64,000 bases of DNA from Halomonas sp. GFAJ-1 (lineage in GTDB: Bacteria > Pseudomonadota > Gammaproteobacteria > Pseudomonadales > Halomonadaceae): the NCBI GenBank assembly GCA_002966495.1, contig CP016490.1:2418001-2482000 (forward strand). The letters are read 5' to 3'. Of the stretch, positions 34,736 through 43,854 are shown piece after piece (within the stretch, counting starts at the first letter, position 1; each line of letters begins with the position of its first letter). Under the pieces are notes generated by a model, which saw nothing but the letters and a program-made list of their open reading frames with translations, did not search any database and was not told the DNA's origin. A program made the translations under genes and the position numbers.

Positions 34736-34761
34736 CCGCTAAGCCGAGATGTGTAACGGAT

Positions 34762-35778
34762 ATGAGTAACGTAGGTAAGGGAATAGCTAATAGAGGTATG
34801 TCGGCATCTGCTTTTACCAAAAAAGGTATCCCTGTGAAAAAAGTGTTTGCGCTTAGTTTATGTGTGTTAAGTGCAAACTTTTTTTTAGTTCCAGCAGAAG
34901 CAAGCAGTCATGATGCGTCAGCTGCTTCTAGCGTTTGTGCTTCAACAGTCTCTCAAGGCACTCCTGAAAGTGTCGAGCAGTGGCTTGTGTACAGCAGGTA
35001 CGCAAGCCACTGTTATTTATTTCAAGCAAGAGCCGTTTCTATAGATGCGCTGGGAGTGCGCACGCTAGCGCTATCCCACCGGATTCATGAAGGCGTTCGT
35101 CAGCAAGTGGTTCAACACCTTGATGGCCCCTCTGTTAGCGTTGAGCGCCGCTCACATGTTGGGCGGCTGGCATGGTTTGATGCCAGTGAGAGTGATTCAC
35201 CGTCTACGCTTGAAGCCTGGGCCACACATATTGCAGATAACTACGCTATTACGCTTGAAAACGACGCCAGGGTAGCTGGGCGCTCAGCTGTTCAGCTAAA
35301 CTTTTTGCCCCACGATGACGAGCGCTATCATCATGGGTGGTGGGTGGATCAAGAGACGGGTCTGTTATTAAAATCTGTATTAAGTGATTCTCAGGGCAGA
35401 GTACTTGAAACCTTTCAGATGACTCAGCTCCAATCCCCTGAACCCTACAGTGGTTCGATTAGTGGTGACAATGCCTACGCAATGCCTGATCCAGGCTGGC
35501 AGGTTACTTGGTTGCCCGAAGGGTTTGTGGCACAACCTATCGAAGGTGGTGCCAGGGAAACTGAGCATCGTTTTTTTAGTGACGGCTTAGCCTCTTTAAG
35601 TATATTTGCAGTCCCGGTAACGCAAACAGCGCTTGAACCGGGTATCCACACCCTTGGCGTGTCTACTGTGGCTGTTGAGTTTGCCACGATAGGCGAGCAG
35701 CGCTGGCAGTTGATAGGCATTGGCGAACTGCCGCCAGCACTGCTGCTTCGAATTGTACAATCTGTTGAGTTTGAATGA
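34762..35778 (+). CDS. rseB: Periplasmic stress regulator RseB/MucB
   Basis: 338 residues from ATG 34762, or 314 from GTG 34834. The second is attractive because AAAGGT lies 5 bases before it and the product then starts with a regular signal peptide (VKKVFALSLCVLSANFFLV). RseB binds RseA in the periplasm and protects it from DegS until lipid or misfolded protein is sensed. The MucB/RseB domain fills the rest, including VEQWLVYSRYASHCYLF near the N terminus and GWQVTWLPEGF in the C-terminal half. Twenty-six bases separate it from rseA. Confidence 0.88.
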   Translation: MSNVGKGIANRGMSASAFTKKGIPVKKVFALSLCVLSANFFLVPAEASSHDASAASSVCASTVSQGTPESVEQWLVYSRYASHCYLFQARAVSIDALGVRTLALSHRIHEGVRQQVVQHLDGPSVSVERRSHVGRLAWFDASESDSPSTLEAWATHIADNYAITLENDARVAGRSAVQLNFLPHDDERYHHGWWVDQETGLLLKSVLSDSQGRVLETFQMTQLQSPEPYSGSISGDNAYAMPDPGWQVTWLPEGFVAQPIEGGARETEHRFFSDGLASLSIFAVPVTQTALEPGIHTLGVSTVAVEFATIGEQRWQLIGIGELPPALLLRIVQSVEFE

Positions 35779-35796
35779 GCGCTCCGGTAACTACCT

Positions 35797-36246
35797 ATGA
35801 CTGACTCCTGCTCTGAATTGCTGCGCACTGGCACGGTGGTGGGGTATGTGCCGCGCCAAGGTATTACCGTTGATGTATCAGTGAGGGCAAGCTGCGAGCA
35901 GTGTGCCAAAGGTCGTGGATGTGGAATGGGGCTGATGGCTCGCCGTCAACAGCAGCAGCTTGTAGTGAAGCCCAGCTGCCCTCCTGAACAGTATGAGCAG
36001 CGCTACCCTTTAGGTGCTTCCGTTACGTTTAGCGTACCTAAAAACGACCTGACTGCAGTCGCGCTACTGGTTTATACCTTGCCGCTATTAATTGCATTGA
36101 TACTGTCAGGCTCAGCTGCCTGGGCGGGAGCTTCAGAGTGGCAGAGTGCCGCTGTTTTTTTTGGGGCATTGATCAGTGGTACTGTTGCCCTTAAATATGG
36201 CATGAGCGGGCGTACGGAACGCTTTCGCCCTCGATTGGTCAGTTAA
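35797..36246 (+). CDS. rseC: RseC-family membrane protein
   Basis: 149 residues. A Cys cluster CEQCAKGRGCGMG near residues 35-47 is the RseC signature; two transmembrane helices follow (about 87-105 and 110-128, ALLVYTLPLLIALILSGSAA and AVFFGALISGTVAL). RseC proteins act in the sigma-E module or in reducing SoxR; the exact job here is not shown. The ATG at 35797 is 18 bases after rseB, which agrees with one transcript. Confidence 0.9.
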   Translation: MTDSCSELLRTGTVVGYVPRQGITVDVSVRASCEQCAKGRGCGMGLMARRQQQQLVVKPSCPPEQYEQRYPLGASVTFSVPKNDLTAVALLVYTLPLLIALILSGSAAWAGASEWQSAAVFFGALISGTVALKYGMSGRTERFRPRLVS

Positions 36247-36256
36247 TAGTCCTTGT

Positions 36257-36271
36257 AACTCACAGTGAGTT
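36257..36271. repeat. 15-bp palindrome between rseC and degP
   Basis: AACTCAC and GTGAGTT flank one A, a perfect 7-bp inverted repeat. It lies 43 bases ahead of the degP start. It could be a small hairpin or a binding site; nothing else supports either. Confidence 0.35.
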
Positions 36272-36313
36272 GCTTCCCCTTCGTATGGTGTTTGCTTGAC
36301 TAGGAGCTGTTGC

Positions 36314-37723
36314 ATGAAGCGCTTGGTTCTTCCCTCTACCCTGTGGCTATGCTTAGTTGCGCTACTTATGATGGGCCAAACTGCCCATGCGCAAAGCCTT
36401 CCAGACTTCACTGAGCTGGTTGAAGATGCAGCTCCTGGTGTTGTGAATATTTCCACTAGCCGAACCATCCAGCGCGGCGGTCCTGCCGGGCATGGGTTTG
36501 GTGGACAAGAACTTCCCGAAATATTTCGGCACTTCTTTGGTGACAGCTTTCCCATGCCGCCTGGGGGCAGCCAGGGCAGAAGCCAGGAGCGCCAATCCCT
36601 AGGGTCGGGCTTTGTGATTAGTGCAGATGGCTATGTGCTAACGAACGCGCATGTGGTGCAGGATGCCGATGAGATATTGGTACGCTTGAACGACCGTCGT
36701 GAGCTGACAGCCGAACTGATTGGCAGCGACAGCCAAACGGATGTCGCGCTGCTCAAAATCGATGCTAACAATCTTCCTGTGCTGAATTTGGGTGATTCAG
36801 ACGAGCTTAGAGTTGGTGAATGGGTTGCCGCCATTGGCTCACCGTTTGGCTTCGACTACTCGGTCACTGCCGGTATTGTGAGCGCGATTAATCGTACGCT
36901 GCCGCGTGACGCGTACGTTCCCTTTATTCAAACTGATGTGGCGATTAACCCTGGTAACTCGGGCGGTCCACTGTTTAACCTCCAGGGCGAAGTAGTCGGG
37001 ATCAACTCGCAAATATTTACCCGCAGCGGCGGTTTCATGGGGCTCTCTTTTGCTATCCCTATCAACGTTGCTATGGATGTGGCCGACCAACTGCGTGAAG
37101 ATGGTCAGGTCAGTCGGGGCTGGCTGGGTGTGATGATTCAGCCCGTTTCCAGGGACTTAGCCGAATCTTTTGGCATGGATGAAGCGATTGGCGCGCTGAT
37201 TGCCGACCTCGACCCTGAAGGCCCTGCGGCCCAAGGTGGCCTTCAGGCTGGCGATGTAGTGGTAGAAGTCAACGGTGAAGAAGTTGATCGTTCCAGCACC
37301 TTGCCGCGCTTAATTGGCCGTGTAGCACCAGGGCGGGAAGTAGAGCTTACGCTTATGCGCGATGGCGAGCAGGTGACTGAAACGGTTGAACTCGGCAACT
37401 GGCCGGATTCCGAAGCAGCTCAACGGCCGTCCGGCAGTAATGATCAAGTGCGTTTAGGGGTTTCGGTAGCAGAAATTGATGAAGCTACCCGCGAGCGTTT
37501 AAATATTAGCGGCGGTGTTGAGGTTCGTCAGGTTGAAGCCAATAGCGTGGCCGCCCAGGCTGGCCTACGCCCGGGCGATGTGTTGGTGAGTATCGATCAT
37601 CGCAGTGTGTCCTCCGCTGATGAGCTGCTGCGCATCGTTGAAGAACTGCCCAGTGACCGTGCTATTCCGCTACGCCTATACCGCGATGGCCGCTCACTGT
37701 TTGTAGCTTTACGCCTAGAGTAA
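36314..37723 (+). CDS. degP: Periplasmic serine protease/chaperone DegP/MucD
   Basis: 469 residues from ATG 36314 with TAGGAG upstream. Signal peptide (WLCLVALLMMGQTAHAQ). The trypsin-like domain has the triad H113 (TNAHVV), D143 (TDVALLKI) and S216 (GNSGGPL); two PDZ domains follow (about 260-345 and 375-465; GLQAGDVVVEVNG and GLRPGDVLVSIDH). It degrades or refolds misfolded envelope proteins. The MucD position after rseC matches Pseudomonas, and sigma-E control is expected. Confidence 0.93.
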   Translation: MKRLVLPSTLWLCLVALLMMGQTAHAQSLPDFTELVEDAAPGVVNISTSRTIQRGGPAGHGFGGQELPEIFRHFFGDSFPMPPGGSQGRSQERQSLGSGFVISADGYVLTNAHVVQDADEILVRLNDRRELTAELIGSDSQTDVALLKIDANNLPVLNLGDSDELRVGEWVAAIGSPFGFDYSVTAGIVSAINRTLPRDAYVPFIQTDVAINPGNSGGPLFNLQGEVVGINSQIFTRSGGFMGLSFAIPINVAMDVADQLREDGQVSRGWLGVMIQPVSRDLAESFGMDEAIGALIADLDPEGPAAQGGLQAGDVVVEVNGEEVDRSSTLPRLIGRVAPGREVELTLMRDGEQVTETVELGNWPDSEAAQRPSGSNDQVRLGVSVAEIDEATRERLNISGGVEVRQVEANSVAAQAGLRPGDVLVSIDHRSVSSADELLRIVEELPSDRAIPLRLYRDGRSLFVALRLE

Positions 37724-37741
37724 CCCCTCTAATATCCTTCC

Positions 37742-37764
37742 AGTCCGGCGGTTCTCGCCGGACT
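37742..37764 (+). terminator. Terminator after degP
   Basis: Perfect 9-bp arms AGTCCGGCG and CGCCGGACT with a 5-base loop, 19 bases after the degP stop. The T-tail is short (GCTGTTCC), so efficiency is uncertain. Confidence 0.6.
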
Positions 37765-37915
37765 GCTGTTCCTATCCCGCGCATATCGCTACAATAGCGC
37801 TTATCTTTTTGACGAACATTGGCAATTTGGTGGTGCGGGCAAATACTATGGCCTGCGCTCGTTGGCCAAATAGAGCCAATCACCACTTGCGCACCCATAA
37901 GGTAGAGCACACTCG

Positions 37916-39733
37916 ATGTCTCAAGACGTTTCCAGCGGAAAGCTTAAGCATATTAGAAATTTCTCCATCATCGCCCATATCGATCATGGTAAGTCGACGC
38001 TATCAGATCGTTTGATTCAAACCTGCGAAGGTTTAACCGAGCGTGAACTCAAAGAGCAAGTGCTCGACTCCATGGACATTGAGCGCGAACGTGGGATTAC
38101 CATTAAAGCTCAGTCGGTCACGCTAGATTACACCGCTGCCGATGGGCAGGTGTATCAGCTTAACTTTATCGATACGCCTGGCCACGTTGATTTTTCTTAC
38201 GAGGTTTCTCGCTCGCTCTACGCTTGTGAAGGTGCATTGCTGGTGGTGGATGCTGCGCAGGGTGTAGAGGCTCAATCGGTCGCCAACTGCTATACCGCTA
38301 TTGAGCAGGGACTTGAAGTCCTACCTGTACTAAACAAAATCGATTTACCCCAAGCGGACTGTGACAAGGTTGCCCAGGAGATCGAAGAAATTATCGGTCT
38401 TGATGCGACTGATGCCTGCCAAGTATCAGCTAAAAGCGGAATTGGTATCGATGCTCTGCTTGAACGGTTAGTTCGCGATATTCCACCACCGAAAGGCGAC
38501 CCAAATGCGCCACTGCAAGCGCTGATTATCGACTCCTGGTTTGATAACTATTTGGGGGTTGTTTCGCTGGTTAGGTTATTTGATGGCACGCTGCGTAAAG
38601 GTGATAAGATCCGCATCAAATCGACAGGCCGCGACTGGGGTGCCACAGAAGTGGGTATCTTCACTCCTCAACGGAAGCAGACCGACATTTTACGTGCTGG
38701 CGAAGTAGGTTTTATTGTCGCCGGTATTAAAGAGATTCACGGGGCGCCGGTGGGTGACACTATTACCCATACCAAAACGCCCGACGTTCCACGCCTGCCA
38801 GGTTTCCAAAAAGTTAAGCCCCAGGTTTATGCAGGTATGTTCCCTGTCAGTGCAGATGATTACGAAGACTTTCGTGATGCACTTGAAAAACTCGCGCTTA
38901 ACGATGCCTCGTTAGAATATGAGCCGGAAAACTCTGATGCTCTTGGCTTTGGCTTTCGCGTGGGCTTTCTTGGCACGCTGCACATGGAGATTATCCAGGA
39001 GCGGCTTGAACGTGAATATGATATTGACCTGCTTACCACCGCACCCACGGTTGTTTATGAATTAGCCATGAAAAATGGCGATGTGTGCTACATCTCCAAC
39101 CCGTCTAAATTGCCTGATATGGCCGACGTGGACGAGATGCGTGAACCTATCGTGCGTGCCAGCATCCTGGTGCCTCAAGAGTACGTGGGTAACGTGATTG
39201 CGGAGTGTGAGCAGCGCCGTGGAACGCAGTTGGATATGCAATTCCTGGGTAATCAGATTCAGTTGACCTATGAGTTGCCGATGTCCGAAGTGGTCATGGA
39301 CTTCTTTGACCGCTTGAAGTCGATTTCCCGTGGTTATGCATCGCTTGAATATAACTTCGAACGTTTTGAAGCAGCTAAGTTGGTTCGTCTGGACGTGTTA
39401 ATTAACGGCGATAAAGTTGACGCGCTGGCCGTTATTATCCATCGCGACCATGCCCATAACCGTGGCCGTCTGCTAGTGGAGAAGATGAAAGAGCTTATTC
39501 CTCGGCAGATGTTCGATGTGGCTATTCAAGCGGCCATCGGCGGACAGGTCGTCGCTCGCTCAACGGTGAAAGCGCTTCGTAAAAACGTGACGGCCAAATG
39601 TTATGGCGGCGATGTAAGTCGTAAAAAGAAACTGCTTGAGAAACAGAAAGCCGGTAAGAAGCGAATGAAACAAGTGGGGCGCGTTGAAATTCCCCAGGAT
39701 GCCTTCCTTGCTGTGCTCAAGGTTAACGACTAG
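37916..39733 (+). CDS. lepA: Elongation factor 4
   Basis: A 605-residue translational GTPase that back-translocates stalled ribosomes. G1 AHIDHGKS, G2 region (ERGITIKA), G3 DTPGHVDF, G4 NKID and G5 SAKSG are all present, and the LepA C-terminal domain (GGDVSRKKKLLEKQKAGKKRMK) is clear. The ATG at 37916 follows AGGTAGAGCACACTCG. It begins the lepA-lepB-rnc-era-recO-pdxJ-acpS run common in gammaproteobacteria. Confidence 0.97.
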   Translation: MSQDVSSGKLKHIRNFSIIAHIDHGKSTLSDRLIQTCEGLTERELKEQVLDSMDIERERGITIKAQSVTLDYTAADGQVYQLNFIDTPGHVDFSYEVSRSLYACEGALLVVDAAQGVEAQSVANCYTAIEQGLEVLPVLNKIDLPQADCDKVAQEIEEIIGLDATDACQVSAKSGIGIDALLERLVRDIPPPKGDPNAPLQALIIDSWFDNYLGVVSLVRLFDGTLRKGDKIRIKSTGRDWGATEVGIFTPQRKQTDILRAGEVGFIVAGIKEIHGAPVGDTITHTKTPDVPRLPGFQKVKPQVYAGMFPVSADDYEDFRDALEKLALNDASLEYEPENSDALGFGFRVGFLGTLHMEIIQERLEREYDIDLLTTAPTVVYELAMKNGDVCYISNPSKLPDMADVDEMREPIVRASILVPQEYVGNVIAECEQRRGTQLDMQFLGNQIQLTYELPMSEVVMDFFDRLKSISRGYASLEYNFERFEAAKLVRLDVLINGDKVDALAVIIHRDHAHNRGRLLVEKMKELIPRQMFDVAIQAAIGGQVVARSTVKALRKNVTAKCYGGDVSRKKKLLEKQKAGKKRMKQVGRVEIPQDAFLAVLKVND

Positions 39734-39748
39734 GGAATCTAACCCCCC

Positions 39749-40552
39749 ATGGATTTTTCATTACTACTGGTACTGGCTGTCGCAATTTCGGGCTTCGTCT
39801 ACTTGCTGGATGTGCTTTGGCTTCGCCCTAAACGACGTCAACGCGTTGCCACTGCTGAAGCGGCAACTACTGATGGGCTGGATGCGCCCACCCGTGAAAA
39901 GCTGTTAAAAGAGCCCTGGCCGGTCGATTATTCGCGCTCTTTTTTCCCTGTGCTTTTGGTCGTCCTGGTGGTGCGCAGCTTTATTGTTGAGCCGTTTCAA
40001 ATCCCCTCGGGATCGATGAAGCCTACCCTTGAGGTAGGTGATTTTATTCTTGTGAATAAATTCGCCTATGGGCTGCGTCTACCCGTAGTGCATAACCGCT
40101 TTTTCGAAGTGGATGACCCGGAGAGGGGCGATGTAATGGTATTTCGCTTCCCCGACGAGCCAGCCGTTAACTTCATTAAGCGAGTCGTCGGGCTGCCCGG
40201 CGACAGTGTCCGTTATGAGGGTAAGCAGCTATATATTAATGGTGAGCCGGTTGGCAAATCGCTGATTGAAGAGGGGCCTGAACGCTCGCCTCAGCAGCTA
40301 CTGTTAGAAGAGCGTCTGGGTAGCGTTAGCCACTATATTTATAACAACCCCCGAGACCCTGGTCCGCAAATGCGCGAAGTTGTCGTGCCTGAAGGTCACT
40401 ACTTCACCATGGGGGACAACCGAGACCACTCCAACGATAGCCGCTACTGGGGCTTTGTGCCGGAAGAGAACATCGTTGGGCGTGCCTTTGCAGTTTGGAT
40501 GCATTGGGATGGCGGGCTACCCAGTTTCTCCAGCGTGCGTCGTATTGAGTGA
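39749..40552 (+). CDS. lepB: Signal peptidase I
   Basis: Removes signal peptides from exported proteins. 267 residues. Two N-terminal hydrophobic segments (residues about 3-21 and 67-80). The catalytic Ser is S89 in IPSGSMKPTL and the general base is K144 in FIKRVVGLPGD; both align with S91 and K146 of E. coli LepB. The GDNRDHSNDSRYWGFVPE box is present. It follows lepA by 15 bases. Confidence 0.96.
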   Translation: MDFSLLLVLAVAISGFVYLLDVLWLRPKRRQRVATAEAATTDGLDAPTREKLLKEPWPVDYSRSFFPVLLVVLVVRSFIVEPFQIPSGSMKPTLEVGDFILVNKFAYGLRLPVVHNRFFEVDDPERGDVMVFRFPDEPAVNFIKRVVGLPGDSVRYEGKQLYINGEPVGKSLIEEGPERSPQQLLLEERLGSVSHYIYNNPRDPGPQMREVVVPEGHYFTMGDNRDHSNDSRYWGFVPEENIVGRAFAVWMHWDGGLPSFSSVRRIE

Positions 40553-40560
40553 CGCTGTAT

Positions 40561-40592
40561 ATGTTGCAAACCGATTATGTTGCAAGCCGATA
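40561..40592 (+). repeat. 16-bp tandem duplication between lepB and rnc
   Basis: ATGTTGCAAACCGATT (40561-40576) is followed at once by ATGTTGCAAGCCGATA, with 14 of 16 bases equal. It lies just after lepB in an 80-base gap ahead of rnc. Confidence 0.75.
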
Positions 40593-40632
40593 GTGTGGTT
40601 ATCTTAGTTAACGTCAATGACGTAGGAGCACT

Positions 40633-41325
40633 GTGAGTAATCCCTTAACCGCTTTTTGCCGACGAATCGGCCATACCTTTGGCGACCACTCGCTTTTGGA
40701 ACTGGCCATGACGCATCGTAGCTACGGTGGTCGTAACAATGAGCGCCTGGAATTTTTAGGTGACTCTATCGTCAACTTTGTGATTGCTGAAGCGCTGTTT
40801 CAACGATTTCCCCAGGCCAGAGAAGGGCAGCTGTCACGTTTGCGTGCCCGTCTGGTGAAGGGGCAAACCCTGGCGGAGTTAGCTCGCGAGATGGCCTTTG
40901 GCGAGTGCTTGCGGCTTGGCTCTGGCGAAATGAAAAGCGGTGGCCACCGCCGCGAGTCCATTCTAGCGGATGCCGTTGAGGCCGTGATTGGGGCGATCTA
41001 TCTTGATGCGGGTATGGATACGGTTCGCGAGCGTGTGATGGCTTGGTACGCTGAGCGCCTAGAGAGTATCTCATTGCAAGACACCCAGAAAGATCCTAAA
41101 ACACGCTTACAAGAGTTCTTGCAGTCGCGCCAAGCGGCGCTGCCGCGCTATGAAGTGGTCTCTGTAAAGGGAGAGGCGCATGCCCAGACCTTTACCGTGG
41201 AGTGCTACATTGATTTGTTGAGCGAGCATACCACGGGTAAAGGCCCTAGCCGCCGCCATGCGGAACAGCAGGCAGCTGAAGAAGCCCTTTCCCACCTTGA
41301 AAAAAATCCTGGAGATAAATCATGA
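40633..41325 (+). CDS. rnc: Ribonuclease III
   Basis: Double-strand-specific endoribonuclease for rRNA and mRNA processing. 230 residues from GTG 40633, with AGGAGCACT just before. The RNase III signature is NERLEFLGDSIV (about 35-46), the second acid patch is ILADAVEAVIGAIYLD, and the dsRNA-binding domain at the C terminus ends with GKGPSRRHAEQQAAEEAL. It overlaps era by 4 bases. Confidence 0.96.
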   Translation: MSNPLTAFCRRIGHTFGDHSLLELAMTHRSYGGRNNERLEFLGDSIVNFVIAEALFQRFPQAREGQLSRLRARLVKGQTLAELAREMAFGECLRLGSGEMKSGGHRRESILADAVEAVIGAIYLDAGMDTVRERVMAWYAERLESISLQDTQKDPKTRLQEFLQSRQAALPRYEVVSVKGEAHAQTFTVECYIDLLSEHTTGKGPSRRHAEQQAAEEALSHLEKNPGDKS

Positions 41326-42221
41326 GCCAAACCTGCGGATTCGTGGCCATCGTTGGTCGGCCTAACGTAGGCAAATCAACCCTCATGAATCGAATTCTAG
41401 GGCAAAAGATCTCTATTACCTCGCGGCGGCCGCAAACCACTCGCCACCAGGTAATGGGGATTAAAACGGTTGATGAGACCCAGTTTATTTATGTGGATAC
41501 GCCGGGCATGCACATCATGTCCAAAGACCGTAATAAAGCCATTAATCGCTTTATGAACCAAGCGGCCACCCAGGCGCTGCGCGATGTCGACTGTGTGGTG
41601 TTTATTATCGACCGCACCCGCTGGACCGAGGAAGACCAGGCGGTATTGAAGCGCTTAGAGCACGTGAAGGCGCCGGTCATTTTGGCGGTTAATAAAGTGG
41701 ATCGTCTCACTGATAAAAGCGATCTACTGCCTTGGCTGGCTGAAGTGGGCGCCCGCCGTGAGTTTGCGGCAGTGGTACCCATTTCCGCCAAGCATGGTAC
41801 CCAGGTAGACACGCTAGAAGAAGAAGTGGCCAAGCATCTGCCGGAAAGTATTCACTTTTTCCCCGAAGACCAAATCACCGATAAGAGCCTGCGCTTTATG
41901 GCAGCCGAGCTGGTGCGTGAAAAAGTGATGCGCCAGTTGGGTGATGAGCTGCCGTACCAGATGACCGTGGAGATTGAAGAGTTCCGCGAGACCGAGCGAG
42001 TTACCCACATCAGCGCGCTGATACTCGTTGAGCGCCAGGGGCAAAAAGTGATTCTGATTGGCGAAAACGGTGATCGAATCAAGAGCATTGGCCGCGAAGC
42101 GCGTTTGGATATGGAGCGAGCGCTAGGTACCAAGGTAATGCTTAACCTGTGGGTGAAAGTGAAGCGCGGCTGGTCGGATGACGAGCGCGCACTGAAAAGC
42201 TTGGGTTACGACCTCGATTGA
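41322..42221 (+). CDS. era: GTPase Era
   Basis: 16S rRNA-binding GTPase for small-subunit assembly. 299 residues. G1 GRPNVGKST (about 11-19), G2 (TTRHQ), G3 DTPGMH, G4 NKVD, then the KH domain with ILIGENGDRIKSIGREAR. It overlaps rnc at its start and recO at its end, so the three are translated together. Confidence 0.97.
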   Translation: MSQTCGFVAIVGRPNVGKSTLMNRILGQKISITSRRPQTTRHQVMGIKTVDETQFIYVDTPGMHIMSKDRNKAINRFMNQAATQALRDVDCVVFIIDRTRWTEEDQAVLKRLEHVKAPVILAVNKVDRLTDKSDLLPWLAEVGARREFAAVVPISAKHGTQVDTLEEEVAKHLPESIHFFPEDQITDKSLRFMAAELVREKVMRQLGDELPYQMTVEIEEFRETERVTHISALILVERQGQKVILIGENGDRIKSIGREARLDMERALGTKVMLNLWVKVKRGWSDDERALKSLGYDLD

Positions 42222-42922
42222 GTGCTGCAATGTCGGCGGAGCCCGCGTTTTTACTGCACCGCAGGGCTTACCGTGAAACCAGTGCGCTGGTGGATCTTTT
42301 AACGCTTAATCACGGGCGTATCCGCGCTGTTGCCCACGGAGGGCAGCGGCCCGGCTCTAAATCTCGCCAGCGTCTGCAGCCGTTTACGCCGCTATTCGTG
42401 GCTTGGCGGGGTGAGCAGGAGCTTAAACGGTTAACCCTGATGGAGTCCCGTGGGCAAACAGCGCTGCTAGCAGGCGAAGGGCTGCTTTGCGGCCTCTATG
42501 CCAATGAGATTGCGACACGGCTACTCCCCCTGGAGTTAAGCGCCCAAGAAGTCTTTGCCTACTACAGTGCTTTGTTAGAAGCGCTGCCTACGCCCGCCGA
42601 GCGTGCCCTTGGTTTGCGTAGGTTTGAGTGGTCGCTGCTTGAGGTTTTAGAGGCGACGCCGCGTTTTTGTTCGCCGGAAGGTCATCCGCTGGACCCACAA
42701 ACCCGCTACCGCTTTGATGCGTTAAGCCGTGCTTTTCAACCTGCTGAGAAGGGGATTGAAGGTCGCACACTGCGTTATATTGAGCAGGGCGATTGGCAGT
42801 CAACAGGGTTAGCCAGCGCTTTAAAAGCGGTAATGCGGGCAGCGCTTGCGCCTCATTTGGGTGCAACTGCACTGCGCTCAAGAGAGCTGATGCTCGATCT
42901 AGCCCGCCGTCGACAGCGTTAA
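42218..42922 (+). CDS. recO: DNA repair protein RecO
   Basis: Helps load RecA in the RecFOR pathway. 234 residues from TTG 42218, which overlaps the era stop, or 230 from ATG 42230. The N-terminal OB fold has YRETSALVDLLTLNHGR and VAHGGQRPGSKSRQRLQPF, both typical. The family Zn cysteines are absent, as in other gammaproteobacterial RecO. Gene order rnc-era-recO-pdxJ supports the call. Confidence 0.93.
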   Translation: MSAAMSAEPAFLLHRRAYRETSALVDLLTLNHGRIRAVAHGGQRPGSKSRQRLQPFTPLFVAWRGEQELKRLTLMESRGQTALLAGEGLLCGLYANEIATRLLPLELSAQEVFAYYSALLEALPTPAERALGLRRFEWSLLEVLEATPRFCSPEGHPLDPQTRYRFDALSRAFQPAEKGIEGRTLRYIEQGDWQSTGLASALKAVMRAALAPHLGATALRSRELMLDLARRRQR

Positions 42923-42925
42923 ACA

Positions 42926-42972
42926 CTCCTTTTTAGGCGCTACTTTTTAAGCACTACTTTTTAGGCACTACT
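42926..42972 (+). repeat. 14-bp tandem repeat, 3.4 copies, between recO and pdxJ
   Basis: The unit CTACTTTTTARGCA appears as CTCCTTTTTAGGCG (42926-42939), CTACTTTTTAAGCA (42940-42953) and CTACTTTTTAGGCA (42954-42967), with a partial CTACT at 42968-42972. Copies differ at one to three positions. Confidence 0.85.
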
Positions 42973-43012
42973 CAGTTAGCGAATATCAGCTGCACATTAT
43001 TGGAGACATGGT

Positions 43013-43831
43013 ATGCACCCCCCGAGGATTTTATTGGGCGTTAACATTGATCACATTGCGACGCTGCGCCAAGCGCGTGGCACTCGCTACCCAGACCCCG
43101 TACAGGCAGCACTTCTCGCCGAAGAGGCAGGGGCTGACGGTATTACGGTGCATCTACGTGAAGACCGGCGCCACATACAGCCCAGGGATGTGCGTTTATT
43201 GGCTGAAATGCTCAATACGCGTATGAACTTGGAGATGGCCGTCACCGAAGAGATGCTTCAGCTGGCAGAAGAGATACGCCCCGCGCATGTATGTCTGGTG
43301 CCCGAAAAGCGCGAAGAACTCACTACCGAAGGTGGCTTGGACGTAGTCGGCGGGTTTGATCTGATTGCCAACGCCTGTAAGCGCCTTAAGGCGGCTGGCT
43401 GCGATGTCTCTCTCTTTATTGACCCCGATGAGGCGCAGATTGATGCCGCCGTTCGCGCCGGTGTACCTACCATTGAACTGCATACAGGTGCCTATGCAGA
43501 AGCACAGCCAGGCAGTGAAACGGCTAATGCTGAATATGAGCGCCTAAGTAATGCGGCGATTCACGCGGTGTCTTCAGGCTTAGTGGTAAACGCCGGTCAT
43601 GGTCTGCACTACCACAACGTTGAAGCTATTTCGGCATTACTCGGTCTTAACGAGTTGAACATTGGTCACGCGATTATTGCTAGAGCACTGTTTGTAGGGC
43701 TAAAAGAGGCCGTGCAAGAGATGAAGCGCTTAATCATCGCAGGCCAAGAAGCAGGTTTAATGGCGGCGTTAGATGCCCATGAGCACGAACACGAGCATGA
43801 CCATCAGCACAGCGGCTGTTGTGGGCATTGA
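43013..43831 (+). CDS. pdxJ: Pyridoxine 5'-phosphate synthase with His/Cys-rich tail
   Basis: Makes pyridoxine 5'-phosphate from 1-deoxyxylulose 5-phosphate and 3-amino-1-hydroxyacetone phosphate. 272 residues. TIM-barrel signatures: GVNIDHIATLRQARGT (about 8-23), ITVHLREDRRHIQ, NLEMAVTEEM, CLVPEKREELTTEGG, ELHTGAYA and NAGHGLHYHN. E. coli PdxJ is 243 residues and ends near the RLI segment; here about 20 extra residues end in HEHEHEHDHQHSGCCGH, with seven His and two Cys. That tail looks metal binding. ATG 43013 has GGAGACATGGT before it. Confidence 0.95.
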   Translation: MHPPRILLGVNIDHIATLRQARGTRYPDPVQAALLAEEAGADGITVHLREDRRHIQPRDVRLLAEMLNTRMNLEMAVTEEMLQLAEEIRPAHVCLVPEKREELTTEGGLDVVGGFDLIANACKRLKAAGCDVSLFIDPDEAQIDAAVRAGVPTIELHTGAYAEAQPGSETANAEYERLSNAAIHAVSSGLVVNAGHGLHYHNVEAISALLGLNELNIGHAIIARALFVGLKEAVQEMKRLIIAGQEAGLMAALDAHEHEHEHDHQHSGCCGH

Positions 43832-43854
43832 TCTATGAGCATGGGTGTTAATCA

